Shown piece by piece: positions 1 to 6,643 of a stretch of DNA of 11,629 bases; position 1 is the first letter of the stretch, and each line of letters begins with the position of its first letter. The notes under the pieces are model-generated. The model worked only from the letters and a program-made list of their open reading frames with translations, was not told where the DNA came from and did not search any database. The translations under genes were made by a program, and so were the position numbers. The stretch is from assembly GCA_964450755.1 (NCBI GenBank), contig CAYVDJ010000043.1, positions 1 through 11,629 on the forward strand. Reading direction: 5' to 3'. Source of the stretch: JAADDG01 sp964450755. Its GTDB lineage: Bacteria > Campylobacterota > Campylobacteria > Campylobacterales > JAADDG01.

Positions 1-6
1 TATAAT
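1..6 (+). promoter_or_regulatory. Possible -10 box for the Rpn-type gene
   Basis: The window opens with a perfect TATAAT. Transcription would start near position 12, just ahead of a weak AAGG ribosome-binding site at 15-18 and the TTG start at 30. The upstream part of any promoter lies outside the window, so the call rests on the hexamer and its spacing only. In AT-rich DNA such hexamers also occur by chance. Confidence 0.35.
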
Positions 7-29
7 AAATAAAAAAGGTAATAAAAACT

Positions 30-887
30 TTGTCAGATAAAGAACAGTTCGTATATGACAGAACACTAAGAGATATCGTACAGGGGATACCTCAAAGGTT
101 TATAAAAATACTGACCGGCAAAAAAGCGATAGAGCTATTGGATCCTTCTTTTCCAAAAGTGGAAGAGAGAAAAGCGGATCTTGTCGTAAGACTTGAAAAT
201 GATGAGATATTTCATCTTGAAGTACAATCGACGGATGATAAGAATATGCCAAACAGAATGTTAAGATACGCTTCTATGATATATGAGCTGTATGAGAGAT
301 TTCCAAAACAACTTGTTCTTTATATAGGCGAAAAAGAGATAAGATTGAAAGAGGGTATAAAAGATAAAAATATATCCTATAAATATGAGACAAAAAATAT
401 AAAAGATATAGATTGTAAAGAACTGATAGAGAGTGAGGATATAAATGATAATATCTTGGCAATACTGTGTAAAATAGATGATTTTAATCTCTTTTTTACA
501 AAACTCAGGTCAAAGTTGATGAATACAGAAGAGAGTAAAAGGAAGAATTATCTAAAAAAGTTTTTTTATCTGATGAGACTGAGACCAAAACTGTATGAGA
601 AAATAAAAGAACTAAAAAAAGAGGAGAAGACAATGCCAATCATCATAGAAAAAGAGAAAGATCCTTTGTATGTGGAGGGTTTGGAGAAAGGTATTGAAAA
701 AGGTATTGAAAAAGGAATCGAGAAAGGTATGGAGAAAGGTATAGATATAGAAAAGATAAATCTTGCCAAAAATCTGCTTATCAATACAAAAATGGATATA
801 GAAAAAATAGCTTTTTTGACAGAACTTGATATAAAAAGAGTAGAAGGGATAAAAGCAAACTTGGAAAAAAAGCGGAAAAAATTGTAA
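30..887 (+). CDS. Rpn-type PD-(D/E)XK nuclease (putative anti-phage nuclease/transposase-like family)
   Basis: This 285-residue protein resembles the Rpn / PD-(D/E)XK 'putative transposase' family, whose characterised E. coli members are DNA endonucleases, some of them anti-phage toxins. Visible features are an N-terminal nuclease domain (about 1-150) with candidate catalytic D50 and an E64-x-Q66 motif (FHLEVQ), followed by the family's R-M-L-R-Y-x-x-x-I-Y-E-L-Y helix (76-88). A charged helical linker comes next, then a GIEK repeat tract (217-238) and a short helical tail with a helix-turn-helix-like look (240-275). The start is TTG: an in-frame stop at 6-8 rules out a start further upstream, and the first in-frame ATG would remove the catalytic residues. 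Its SD (AAGG, 15-18) is weak. The gene stands alone, with no recognisable transposon ends nearby. An internal ATG at codon 202 has a much better ribosome-binding site and is listed separately. The family call is good; the cellular role is inferred. Confidence 0.8.
   Translation: MSDKEQFVYDRTLRDIVQGIPQRFIKILTGKKAIELLDPSFPKVEERKADLVVRLENDEIFHLEVQSTDDKNMPNRMLRYASMIYELYERFPKQLVLYIGEKEIRLKEGIKDKNISYKYETKNIKDIDCKELIESEDINDNILAILCKIDDFNLFFTKLRSKLMNTEESKRKNYLKKFFYLMRLRPKLYEKIKELKKEEKTMPIIIEKEKDPLYVEGLEKGIEKGIEKGIEKGMEKGIDIEKINLAKNLLINTKMDIEKIAFLTELDIKRVEGIKANLEKKRKKL
633..887 (+). CDS. Possible intragenic C-terminal protein (RpnS-like candidate antitoxin)
   Basis: An in-frame ATG at codon 202 of the Rpn-type gene is preceded by GAGGAG (621-626) with 6 nt spacing, a clearly better initiation signal than the TTG start of the full-length gene. 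It would give an 84-residue protein holding the GIEK repeats and the helical tail but no nuclease residues. In E. coli, small proteins made from internal starts of rpn genes bind and inhibit the full-length nuclease; that is known biology of the family. Whether this start is used here is inference. The purine-rich stretch also encodes lysine and glutamate (KKEEKTM), so the SD could be coincidental. Confidence 0.45.
   Translation: MPIIIEKEKDPLYVEGLEKGIEKGIEKGIEKGMEKGIDIEKINLAKNLLINTKMDIEKIAFLTELDIKRVEGIKANLEKKRKKL
678..743 (+). repeat. In-frame 12-bp tandem repeat (GxEK units)
   Basis: About five and a half degenerate 12-bp units encode G-L-E-K, then G-I-E-K three times, G-M-E-K and a final G-I-D. 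Each unit is four codons, so gain or loss of units keeps the frame and only changes the linker length. The tract joins the nuclease part to the C-terminal tail and falls inside the possible internal ORF. Units differ at third positions, so the array is not a fresh perfect duplication. Confidence 0.8.
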
Positions 888-956
888 AAAAAGTTACCTT
901 AAACTAGAGTATAAACTCTCTCAAAGAAGCTTTTTAACCTGCTTTGTATAGTTTGA

Positions 957-970
957 TATGATGATAAAAT
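957..970 (+). promoter_or_regulatory. Possible upstream promoter of the addA operon
   Basis: TATGAT (957-962) is followed directly by GATAAAAT (963-970, with TAAAAT at 965-970). Both are -10-like, and T-rich DNA lies upstream as is usual for sigma-70 promoters in Campylobacterota. A transcript from here would carry the 984-1005 palindrome in its leader. Weak evidence based on similarity to the consensus only. Confidence 0.3.
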
Positions 971-983
971 CAAAAATATAACA

Positions 984-1005
984 AAGTACGATTGAAATCG
1001 TACTT
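984..1005. repeat. 22-nt near-perfect palindrome in the addA leader
   Basis: Ten-base arms AAGTACGATT and AATCGTACTT flank a central GA, making a perfect 10-bp inverted repeat (as RNA, 8 bp with a 6-nt loop). No T-run follows, so it is not an intrinsic terminator. It could be an operator, a mRNA stabilising hairpin or a small REP-like palindromic element. It is followed by CCTGCC, and TACTTCCTGCC (1001-1011) recurs in reverse orientation at 8060-8070. Confidence 0.6.
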
Positions 1006-1020
1006 CCTGCCAAAAAAATA

Positions 1021-1049
1021 CAAATAATCCAAGAGAAATAGGTTATCAT
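1021..1049 (+). promoter_or_regulatory. 29-nt element upstream of addA, near-repeated at 9725
   Basis: The element begins CAAATAATCCAAGA and ends GTTATCAT. It matches 9725-9753, upstream of the TIR-STAND gene, at 26 of 29 positions with no gaps. TATCAT at 1044-1049 fits a -10 box, with a start near 1056 and the AAGGAG site (1057-1062) directly after; the ATAATCC part is another -10 candidate. Its position just before two genes suggests a promoter-type element rather than coding homology. Confidence 0.5.
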
Positions 1050-1071
1050 AATATTAAAGGAGTGATACAAG

Positions 1072-3798
1072 ATGTTTAAACCCTATTTGGCTTATGAAGC
1101 GAGTGCGGGGAGCGGGAAGACTTTTGCTCTTACTATCAGGTATATCTCTTTGCTCTTTTTGGGAGCAAACGGGGGGAATATTTTGGCGATCACTTTTACA
1201 AACAAAGCTGCCAATGAGATGCAAGAGAGGATTTTTTCCACGCTAAAAGAGCTTCATCTGCCAAAGAGAGAGGCGGAGTTGAAGGAGCTTTGTTCCATCT
1301 TGGAAGAGACTCCGCAAAATATTCTCTCAAAACAGGAGAGAGTGATAAAAAACTTTTTGGATTCTGATACGAAGATATCCACCATCGACAGATTCCTTTC
1401 TCAGATCCTTAGGAAATTCTCTTTTTATGTTGATCTTCTGCCCGATTTTCAGATAGATGAGCAGATGAATGAGGTTTTAAAGACGGAGTATTTCCTAAAA
1501 GAGGTAACAAAAAGAGGCAAATATGAGAGACTGGTTGATTTTTCTGTGATAGAAAAAAGAAGACTCAAAGATATATTTTGGCTTTTTGATATATTTTATG
1601 AAAAAGAGCATGAACTTGAAAATCTGCATATCAAAAAAGAAAAGTATATCAAAGATGAGGAGATACTCTCTCTTGTCAAAGAGATAAGAGAGATATTTTC
1701 TTCCTGCAAAGCTCTCTCAAAAAGCGCTTTTAGGGCTTTGGATATCGATTCTTTGGAAAAACTTTTAAACTCCACATGGCTTTGCAAAGAGAGTCTGGAG
1801 GAGTACAGGTATTTTAAAAAGTGTTACAATCCTCGTGTTGATGACTATTTTATAAAACTCAAAAAGAGGCTTGGAGAGTATTTTGATGCAAAAGAGAGTT
1901 TTATACTCACCGAGCTTTTGGAGCTTTTTGAAATCTACAAAGAGTCGAACAAAACAGTTGCCAAAGAGAATAAAACTCTCACCTTCAATGATGTAACCAA
2001 TTTTGTTTATGAGCTTTTATATAGACATATCGACAGGGATTTTCTGTATTTCAGACTTGATGCCAAGATAGATCATATCCTTCTTGATGAGTTTCAGGAT
2101 ACTTCCATAGTGCAGTATAAGATACTTGAGCCTTTGATAGAGGAGATACGATCGGGAGTCGGGGTCAAGGGCTTTAAAAGCTTTTTTTATGTGGGCGATA
2201 CCAAACAGTCTATTTACAGATTCAGAGGGGGAGCAAAAGAGCTGTTTTATCATCTTCAAAAGAAGTTTTTTATAGAAACTCAGCAGTTAAATACAAATTA
2301 CCGAAGCCGTTTTAGGATAGTTGATTTTGTAAACAGGATGTTTGAAAATTCCATGCCAAATTATCATATCCAACACTCGTACGACAAAGATAACGGCGGT
2401 TATGTCGAGGTTATGGAGGATGAGGATGTAACAGGCAACATCATAAAATCGATAGAGAAGTTGAAAAAAGCCGGAGTAGAAGATGAGGATATAGCGGTTT
2501 TGACCTATACGAACAAAGAGGCTTTTGTCATAGAAAATGAGTTAAGAGAGTATTTTGAGGATATCAGAGTTTCTACTCAGACAACTTCTCTTTTGATAAA
2601 TCAGCCAAAAGTCATAGCCGTTATAGAATTTCTGATATATCTTTATTTCAAAAAGGAGTATAACAAAGCCAATTTTTTGGCGTTGAACGGATATGGTTTT
2701 GATGAAATAAGAGAAGATGAAGAGTTTGATCTTTTTAAACCTCTGCCGTTTCTTATCAAAGATATAATCGATTTTTTCAAAATGTATGACAAAGATGCAG
2801 ACCTTTTGAAGCTGATAGAGATATCGTGTGATTTCCCAGATATCGAGTCATTTATATTCAACTACGACTCTGTCAGTGCCAAAAGCGCTTCAAAAAATAC
2901 AAAAGGTATCACCATCCTCACAATCCACAAATCAAAAGGGCTTGAGTTTGAACATCTGATAGTTGCCGACAGATTGTCCCAAAAAAGAGGCGGAGGAGAT
3001 CCTTTTGTCTTTTCTTATGAGGGGATAGAGCTAAAGGATCTTTTTGTGCGTATGAGATCAAGAGAATGTATCGACAGCGCATATCAAAAAGCGGTGGAAA
3101 AAGAGAAAAAACTCTCTTTGGAAGATGAGTTAAATGCCCAGTATGTAGCGTTTACAAGAGCGAAAGAATCTCTTTTTATCTGCAAAAAGGAGAAAAACTC
3201 CTCTTTTGGAAGATTTGATCTTTTTGCTTTCAGTGACGGCAGGATAGTGGTAAAGAAAAAGCAAAAAAGAGAGAGTAAAAATAGTGAGATAATCTATGAA
3301 AGTTTGAAAATGTCAGATCACAAAGATAATGACGAACAAAATGATCAGACAAAAGAGTCCCTAAACTCTGTCAATTTTGGAATAGCCATGCACTATATGC
3401 TTGAAATGATAAAAGATTTTGATGAAAGATTTTTGGAAGATGCTTATCTTGCCATGAAAAACAGATACGGTTATCTGCTTGAAAAAGAGGAACTTGAAGA
3501 TATAAAACAAAGAGTTCATAAAGCCATCAGGCACAGGGATTTTAGATCTCTTTTGAAAGGAGAGATCAGAAAAGAACAGGCTATCTCATACAAAGGAAAT
3601 ATAAGAAGGGTGGATCTTTTGATACAAAATCAGGATGAGTGGATAGTCATAGACTATAAAAGTTCCGAAGAATCAAGCCAAAAACATAAAGATCAGATAC
3701 TCTCCTATAAACGAATTATCGGAAATATTTTTAACATTAATGTAAAAGGATATCTCTTTTATTTAAGTAAAGAGAGTGTAAAATTATTAGAAATATAA
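1072..3798 (+). CDS. addA: AddA-type RecB-like ATP-dependent helicase/nuclease
   Basis: A 908-residue superfamily 1 helicase fused to a RecB-family nuclease, the epsilonproteobacterial AddA arrangement. It acts with AddB on double-strand DNA ends to unwind and resect them for RecA-dependent repair. Helicase motifs are present in order: Walker A A-S-A-G-S-G-K-T (10-17), TFTNKAA (motif Ia, about 41-47), DEFQD (339-343), GDTKQ (375-379), NYR (409-411), a motif V-type block TILTIHKSKGLEFE (614-627) and the arginine-finger region FTRAK (694-698). The C-terminal nuclease has H774, D848, D861-Y-K863 and Q875-x-x-x-Y879, so it looks catalytically intact. Length fits the family (about 900-950). The start has AAGGAG at 1057-1062. 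The usual partner addB is not adjacent: upstream is the Rpn-type gene, downstream a secreted protein after 25 bp. A RecB-like single enzyme is the only close alternative. Confidence 0.92.
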   Translation: MFKPYLAYEASAGSGKTFALTIRYISLLFLGANGGNILAITFTNKAANEMQERIFSTLKELHLPKREAELKELCSILEETPQNILSKQERVIKNFLDSDTKISTIDRFLSQILRKFSFYVDLLPDFQIDEQMNEVLKTEYFLKEVTKRGKYERLVDFSVIEKRRLKDIFWLFDIFYEKEHELENLHIKKEKYIKDEEILSLVKEIREIFSSCKALSKSAFRALDIDSLEKLLNSTWLCKESLEEYRYFKKCYNPRVDDYFIKLKKRLGEYFDAKESFILTELLELFEIYKESNKTVAKENKTLTFNDVTNFVYELLYRHIDRDFLYFRLDAKIDHILLDEFQDTSIVQYKILEPLIEEIRSGVGVKGFKSFFYVGDTKQSIYRFRGGAKELFYHLQKKFFIETQQLNTNYRSRFRIVDFVNRMFENSMPNYHIQHSYDKDNGGYVEVMEDEDVTGNIIKSIEKLKKAGVEDEDIAVLTYTNKEAFVIENELREYFEDIRVSTQTTSLLINQPKVIAVIEFLIYLYFKKEYNKANFLALNGYGFDEIREDEEFDLFKPLPFLIKDIIDFFKMYDKDADLLKLIEISCDFPDIESFIFNYDSVSAKSASKNTKGITILTIHKSKGLEFEHLIVADRLSQKRGGGDPFVFSYEGIELKDLFVRMRSRECIDSAYQKAVEKEKKLSLEDELNAQYVAFTRAKESLFICKKEKNSSFGRFDLFAFSDGRIVVKKKQKRESKNSEIIYESLKMSDHKDNDEQNDQTKESLNSVNFGIAMHYMLEMIKDFDERFLEDAYLAMKNRYGYLLEKEELEDIKQRVHKAIRHRDFRSLLKGEIRKEQAISYKGNIRRVDLLIQNQDEWIVIDYKSSEESSQKHKDQILSYKRIIGNIFNINVKGYLFYLSKESVKLLEI

Positions 3799-3823
3799 GA
3801 TATTTGATCTAAGGAGGACGATT

Positions 3824-4768
3824 ATGAAAAAACTAAAAGGTTTTATCTTGGTGGCACTGATGGCGGGAGGGAGTCTGTTTGCCACACCGACCAACCCTTT
3901 TGAGAAAAAAGCTCCTTTCAAAGAGGCGGTTATCGTTTATAAAATGGGAGGTTCGGTTAAGGGAGAGAGCAGACTTTATATAAAAGATTACGGTAAAAGA
4001 CTCTCATCATACGAAAAAACGATAACTTCCGTACTTGGATTTTCCCAAAAAGAGGAGAAACTAGAGATAACAACACCCGATTGGAAATATGTTATCGACC
4101 TTGGCAAAAAAACAGGAACAAAAAGTACCAATCCCGAAAAATATATCAAAGAGGAGTTTAACAGACTCTCTTTCAAAGATAAAAAGACAGTTATGAAAAA
4201 TGCAAAAGAACTCGGTCTTGGGATAGCCAAACAGCTTGGGGGAGGAGTTGTTTTCAACGCTGCAAATATTTTGGGATATCCCTGTGATAAAGCAACGGTT
4301 ATGGGGATGAGTGTTTATTCTATACATGATACTTCCATTCCTCTTAAAACTGTCGGCAGTATGCTTGGGATAAATATTCAAAAGGAGGCGATTGATCTCA
4401 GAGAAGGAGGCGTTGATGAGAAATGGTTTAAGATACCATCAGGGATTAAAATCACCTATGACAAAAGAGCCGATGCTATGGCAAAACAACAGGCAAAATC
4501 GATCATAGAGGCACTAAAAGATCCAAATGCCGCAAACAAAAGAAATCATAACAGCCGCCAAATAGGAAACAATCCTCTTGGGATACCTCTCGGAAATGGA
4601 AATATACAACAACACTCCACACCTTCCCACACACAAAACCAGCCAAAAGGTTATGTGGATAAAAAAATCGACAGAGCGCAAAATGAAGTGGAACAAAAAG
4701 CCGATAATAAAGTAAATGAAATGATTGATCAAGGAATCAACAAGGTTTTTAATTCACTTTTTAAATAG
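3824..4768 (+). CDS. Secreted protein of unknown function (possibly DUF4412/LolA-like)
   Basis: A 314-residue protein with a clear Sec signal peptide: M-K-K-L-K, a hydrophobic core (7-19) and a likely cut after A20 (SLFA|TPTN). It is therefore periplasmic or outer-membrane associated. The body (31-215) looks beta-rich. LGYPCDKATV (150-159), the 'PLKTVG' stretch (173-178) and WFKIPSG (201-207) resemble the pattern of DUF4412-type periplasmic proteins, but the match is weak. A lone cysteine sits at 154. Residues about 236-275 are a low-complexity N/Q/H/G/P-rich linker, followed by a charged amphipathic helix (277-314). A strong SD (AGGAGG, 3812-3817) lies 6 nt before the ATG. It lies 25 bp after addA and 9 bp before the AIM24 gene, so it is probably co-transcribed with both. 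No function can be assigned. Confidence 0.85.
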   Translation: MKKLKGFILVALMAGGSLFATPTNPFEKKAPFKEAVIVYKMGGSVKGESRLYIKDYGKRLSSYEKTITSVLGFSQKEEKLEITTPDWKYVIDLGKKTGTKSTNPEKYIKEEFNRLSFKDKKTVMKNAKELGLGIAKQLGGGVVFNAANILGYPCDKATVMGMSVYSIHDTSIPLKTVGSMLGINIQKEAIDLREGGVDEKWFKIPSGIKITYDKRADAMAKQQAKSIIEALKDPNAANKRNHNSRQIGNNPLGIPLGNGNIQQHSTPSHTQNQPKGYVDKKIDRAQNEVEQKADNKVNEMIDQGINKVFNSLFK

Positions 4769-4777
4769 GAGAGTATT

Positions 4778-5563
4778 ATGAGATGTCATGAAATAGATTA
4801 TGAGATAATCGGCAGTGAGATGCAGGTTGTGGAGATAGAACTTGATCCCGATGAAACAGTTGTGGCGGAAGCCGGAGCTATGAACTGGATGGAAGAGGGG
4901 ATAGAGTTTGAAGCGAAGATGGGGGACGGCTCAAGTACGGAGGATTCGTTTTTCGGCAAAATGTTCAGTGCCGGAAAGAGACTTGTTACCGGTGAATCTC
5001 TTTTTATGACACATTTTACAAACAGGGGATACAAAAAAAGCAAAGTCGCATTTGCCGCACCCTATCCGGGTAAAATCATTCCTCTTGATATGGCTGAAGC
5101 AGGTGAGGAGATCATCTGTCAAAAGGATGCTTTTTTATGTGCGGCTTTGGGAACCAAACTTGATATAGAATTCAGCCGGAAATTTGGCAGAGGACTTTTT
5201 GGAGGAGAGGGCTTTATCCTTGAAAAGATTCAAGGAGACGGTATGGCGTTTATACATGCCGGAGGAAGCGTTGTAAAAAAAGAGCTAAAAGGCGAAACTC
5301 TGAGAGTGGATACGGGATGTATCGTGGCTTTTACAAGAGGGATTGATTATGATATACAAAAAGCCGGAAATCTAAAATCGATGATATTTGGAGGAGAAGG
5401 ACTTTTTCTGGCTACTTTGAGAGGACACGGAACAGTCTATCTTCAGACTCTGCCTTTTTCAAGACTTGCCGACAGGATACTAGAACATGCTCCGGGCGTG
5501 GGAGGAAGCAGCAGCGGAGAAGGTTCGGTTCTTGGAGGAATATCCAATATTTTTGAAGATTAA
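4778..5563 (+). CDS. AIM24 / TIGR00266 family protein
   Basis: A 261-residue protein of the TIGR00266/AIM24 family, a beta-rich fold found widely in bacteria and named after a yeast mitochondrial protein. Its biochemical role is not established in bacteria. Recognisable motifs are EAGAMNWM (31-38), FGGEGFILEKIQGDG (141-155) with A-F-I-H-A-G-G after it, the internal near-repeat FGGEGLFLATLRGHG (204-218), and LQTLPFSRLA (222-231). The glycine/serine-rich tail (240-255) ends in S-N-I-F-E-D. There is no signal peptide or membrane helix, so it is likely cytosolic or peripherally bound. The SD GGAGAG overlaps the TAG stop of the upstream gene (stop 4766-4768, ATG 4778), which points to translational coupling. 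Family assignment is secure. Confidence 0.9.
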   Translation: MRCHEIDYEIIGSEMQVVEIELDPDETVVAEAGAMNWMEEGIEFEAKMGDGSSTEDSFFGKMFSAGKRLVTGESLFMTHFTNRGYKKSKVAFAAPYPGKIIPLDMAEAGEEIICQKDAFLCAALGTKLDIEFSRKFGRGLFGGEGFILEKIQGDGMAFIHAGGSVVKKELKGETLRVDTGCIVAFTRGIDYDIQKAGNLKSMIFGGEGLFLATLRGHGTVYLQTLPFSRLADRILEHAPGVGGSSSGEGSVLGGISNIFED

Positions 5564-5604
5564 AGCTTTTTATCATTAAAAACAACTTAAATTAAGCTTT
5601 TTTT
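5562..5604 (+). terminator. Possible weak terminator after the AIM24 gene
   Basis: AAAGCTT (5562-5568) pairs with AAGCTTT (5594-5600), and between them TTTTTA (5567-5572) can instead pair with TAAAAA (5577-5582). A run of T follows at 5598-5604. The stems are AT-rich and mutually exclusive in part, so termination would be weak. The position, between an operon end and the rplM promoter, is the main support. Confidence 0.35.
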
Positions 5605-5618
5605 AATAAATAATTCAA

Positions 5619-5624
5619 TACAAT
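5619..5624 (+). promoter_or_regulatory. Probable -10 box of the rplM-rpsI operon
   Basis: TACAAT differs from TATAAT at one position and would start transcription near 5631, leaving a 25-nt leader with AAAGG at 5645-5649 and the ATG at 5656. T/A-rich DNA lies upstream. There is not enough leader for a large structured L13 autoregulatory RNA if this start is right. Confidence 0.45.
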
Positions 5625-5655
5625 CAGCCTTTCAAATAATTGGCAAAGGTTTTGA

Positions 5656-6081
5656 ATGAAATCAACAAGAATGATAAAGCCAAATGAAGTACAACGAGAA
5701 TGGGTAGTAGTAGATGCTGCCGGTAAAAGATTTGGTAGAGTATTAACAGAAGTTGCCTCTTTGCTTAGAGGAAAACACAAACCCTATTATACACCGCATG
5801 TTGATTGTGGCGATTATGTTATCGTGATCAATGCAAGTAAAGTGGATGTAAGCAGGAACAAAGCCGATGTGAAGATGTATCACAGACACAGCGGATATTT
5901 CGGTGGAGTTAAAAGCGAAAAATTGGGTGATTTATTGGAAAAAAATCCGGCAAAACTATTTATGCTGGGAACAAGAGGAATGCTTCCTAAAACAAAGCTT
6001 GGAAAAGTGATGCTTAAAAAACTGAAAGTTTATGCAGGAGACGAGCATCCTCATACGGCACAAGTCAAGGCAGAAGGGTAA
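5656..6081 (+). CDS. rplM: 50S ribosomal protein L13
   Basis: A 141-residue L13, the early-assembling large-subunit protein that binds 23S rRNA. The conserved blocks are all there: W-x-V-V-D-A-x-G-K-x-x-G-R near the N-terminus (16-28), LLRGKHKP (37-44), HVDCGDYVIVINA (48-60), KMYHRHSGYFGG (74-85) and GMLPKTKLG (108-116), with the usual late H-P-H segment. Length matches bacterial L13 (about 140-145). The ATG at 5656 has AAAGG 6 nt upstream. It is followed by rpsI after 2 nt, the standard rplM-rpsI operon. Confidence 0.97.
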   Translation: MKSTRMIKPNEVQREWVVVDAAGKRFGRVLTEVASLLRGKHKPYYTPHVDCGDYVIVINASKVDVSRNKADVKMYHRHSGYFGGVKSEKLGDLLEKNPAKLFMLGTRGMLPKTKLGKVMLKKLKVYAGDEHPHTAQVKAEG

Positions 6082-6083
6082 TT

Positions 6084-6473
6084 ATGGCAAAAGTTTACGC
6101 AACCGGAAAAAGAAAATCGGCAATAGCCAAAGTATGGTTAAAACAGGGTTCAGGACAGATTATAATCAACGGTATGAGTCTGGATCAATGGTTGGGCGGT
6201 CTTGAGGCTATTAAAAAAAGAGTTATGCAGCCTCTAAACCTTGCAAAACAAGAAAACAGTGTGGATATCGTAGCTACCACTCTGGGAGGCGGATATTCTG
6301 CTCAGGCTGATGCTTTAAGACATGGAATTTCCAAAGCATTGGTAAGATATGATGAAGATTTCAGAGCGGTTTTAAAACCAAAAGGTCTTTTGACAAGAGA
6401 CTCAAGAGTTGTCGAAAGAAAGAAATACGGAAAGAAAAAAGCAAGACGCTCTCCTCAATTTTCAAAAAGATAA
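6084..6473 (+). CDS. rpsI: 30S ribosomal protein S9
   Basis: A 129-residue S9, a head protein of the small subunit whose C-terminal tail reaches the P-site tRNA. Diagnostic features are ATGKRKSA (6-13), the GGGYSAQADALRHGISKAL block (68-86), LLTRDSR...ERKKYG (102-115) and the C-terminal S-K-R whose last arginine contacts tRNA. Only 2 nt separate it from rplM, so its translation is likely coupled; G-AAGGG at the end of rplM (6073-6078) serves as the SD. Normal length and no oddities. Confidence 0.97.
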   Translation: MAKVYATGKRKSAIAKVWLKQGSGQIIINGMSLDQWLGGLEAIKKRVMQPLNLAKQENSVDIVATTLGGGYSAQADALRHGISKALVRYDEDFRAVLKPKGLLTRDSRVVERKKYGKKKARRSPQFSKR

Positions 6474-6483
6474 TCTTCTTACA

Positions 6484-6511
6484 AACTGCGGGTTTTTACC
6501 CTGCGGTTTTT
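6484..6511 (+). terminator. Intrinsic terminator after rpsI
   Basis: A stem forms between AACTGCGGGT (6484-6493) and ACCCTGCGGTT (6498-6508) with a 4-nt loop and one bulged T, giving about 10 pairs of which several are G-C. A T-run follows (6507-6511) and more T-rich DNA after it. It begins about 10 nt after the rpsI stop and closes the ribosomal operon. Confidence 0.85.
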
Positions 6512-6612
6512 ACCTCTTTTTACAATAAGTAATCTCTTTTTTTATTTTTTCACTTTTTATAGCAGATCACAGTTTCATAATTGTATAGATTTCTTTACTT
6601 GTCGATATATTG

Positions 6613-6620
6613 GTATATAT
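6613..6620 (+). promoter_or_regulatory. Possible promoter of the pseudopilin genes
   Basis: GGTATATATGAT (6612-6623) resembles an extended -10, with a start near 6628 just before the AAGGAGAG site (6631-6638). ATATAT at 6605-6610 and 6615-6620 also form an AT-only inverted repeat around TGGT. A terminator upstream (6484-6511) means these genes need their own promoter. Confidence 0.45.
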
Positions 6621-6643
6621 GATTTTACATAAGGAGAGAAATT

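Noticed and set aside
678..743. CRISPR-like array
   Set aside because: Units are 12 bp, contiguous without spacers and lie in a coding frame; no cas genes are visible.
566..784. Antisense ORF with an F-S-I-P repeat opposite the Rpn-type gene
   Set aside because: It is the reverse reading of the 12-bp repeat tract; the + strand frame has the catalytic motifs and the SDs.
30..887. Active insertion sequence, given the family's 'putative transposase' label
   Set aside because: No terminal inverted repeats or target-site duplication found around the gene; the nuclease fold fits Rpn-type defence or recombination proteins better.
906..919. AGAGT-ATAA-ACTCT inverted repeat after the Rpn-type gene as a terminator
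   Set aside because: Only five pairs, AT-rich and no T-run directly after it.
4061..4381. Antisense ORF of 106 codons opposite the secreted protein gene
   Set aside because: No SD, low-complexity composition, and the + strand gene has a signal peptide, strong SD and operon context.
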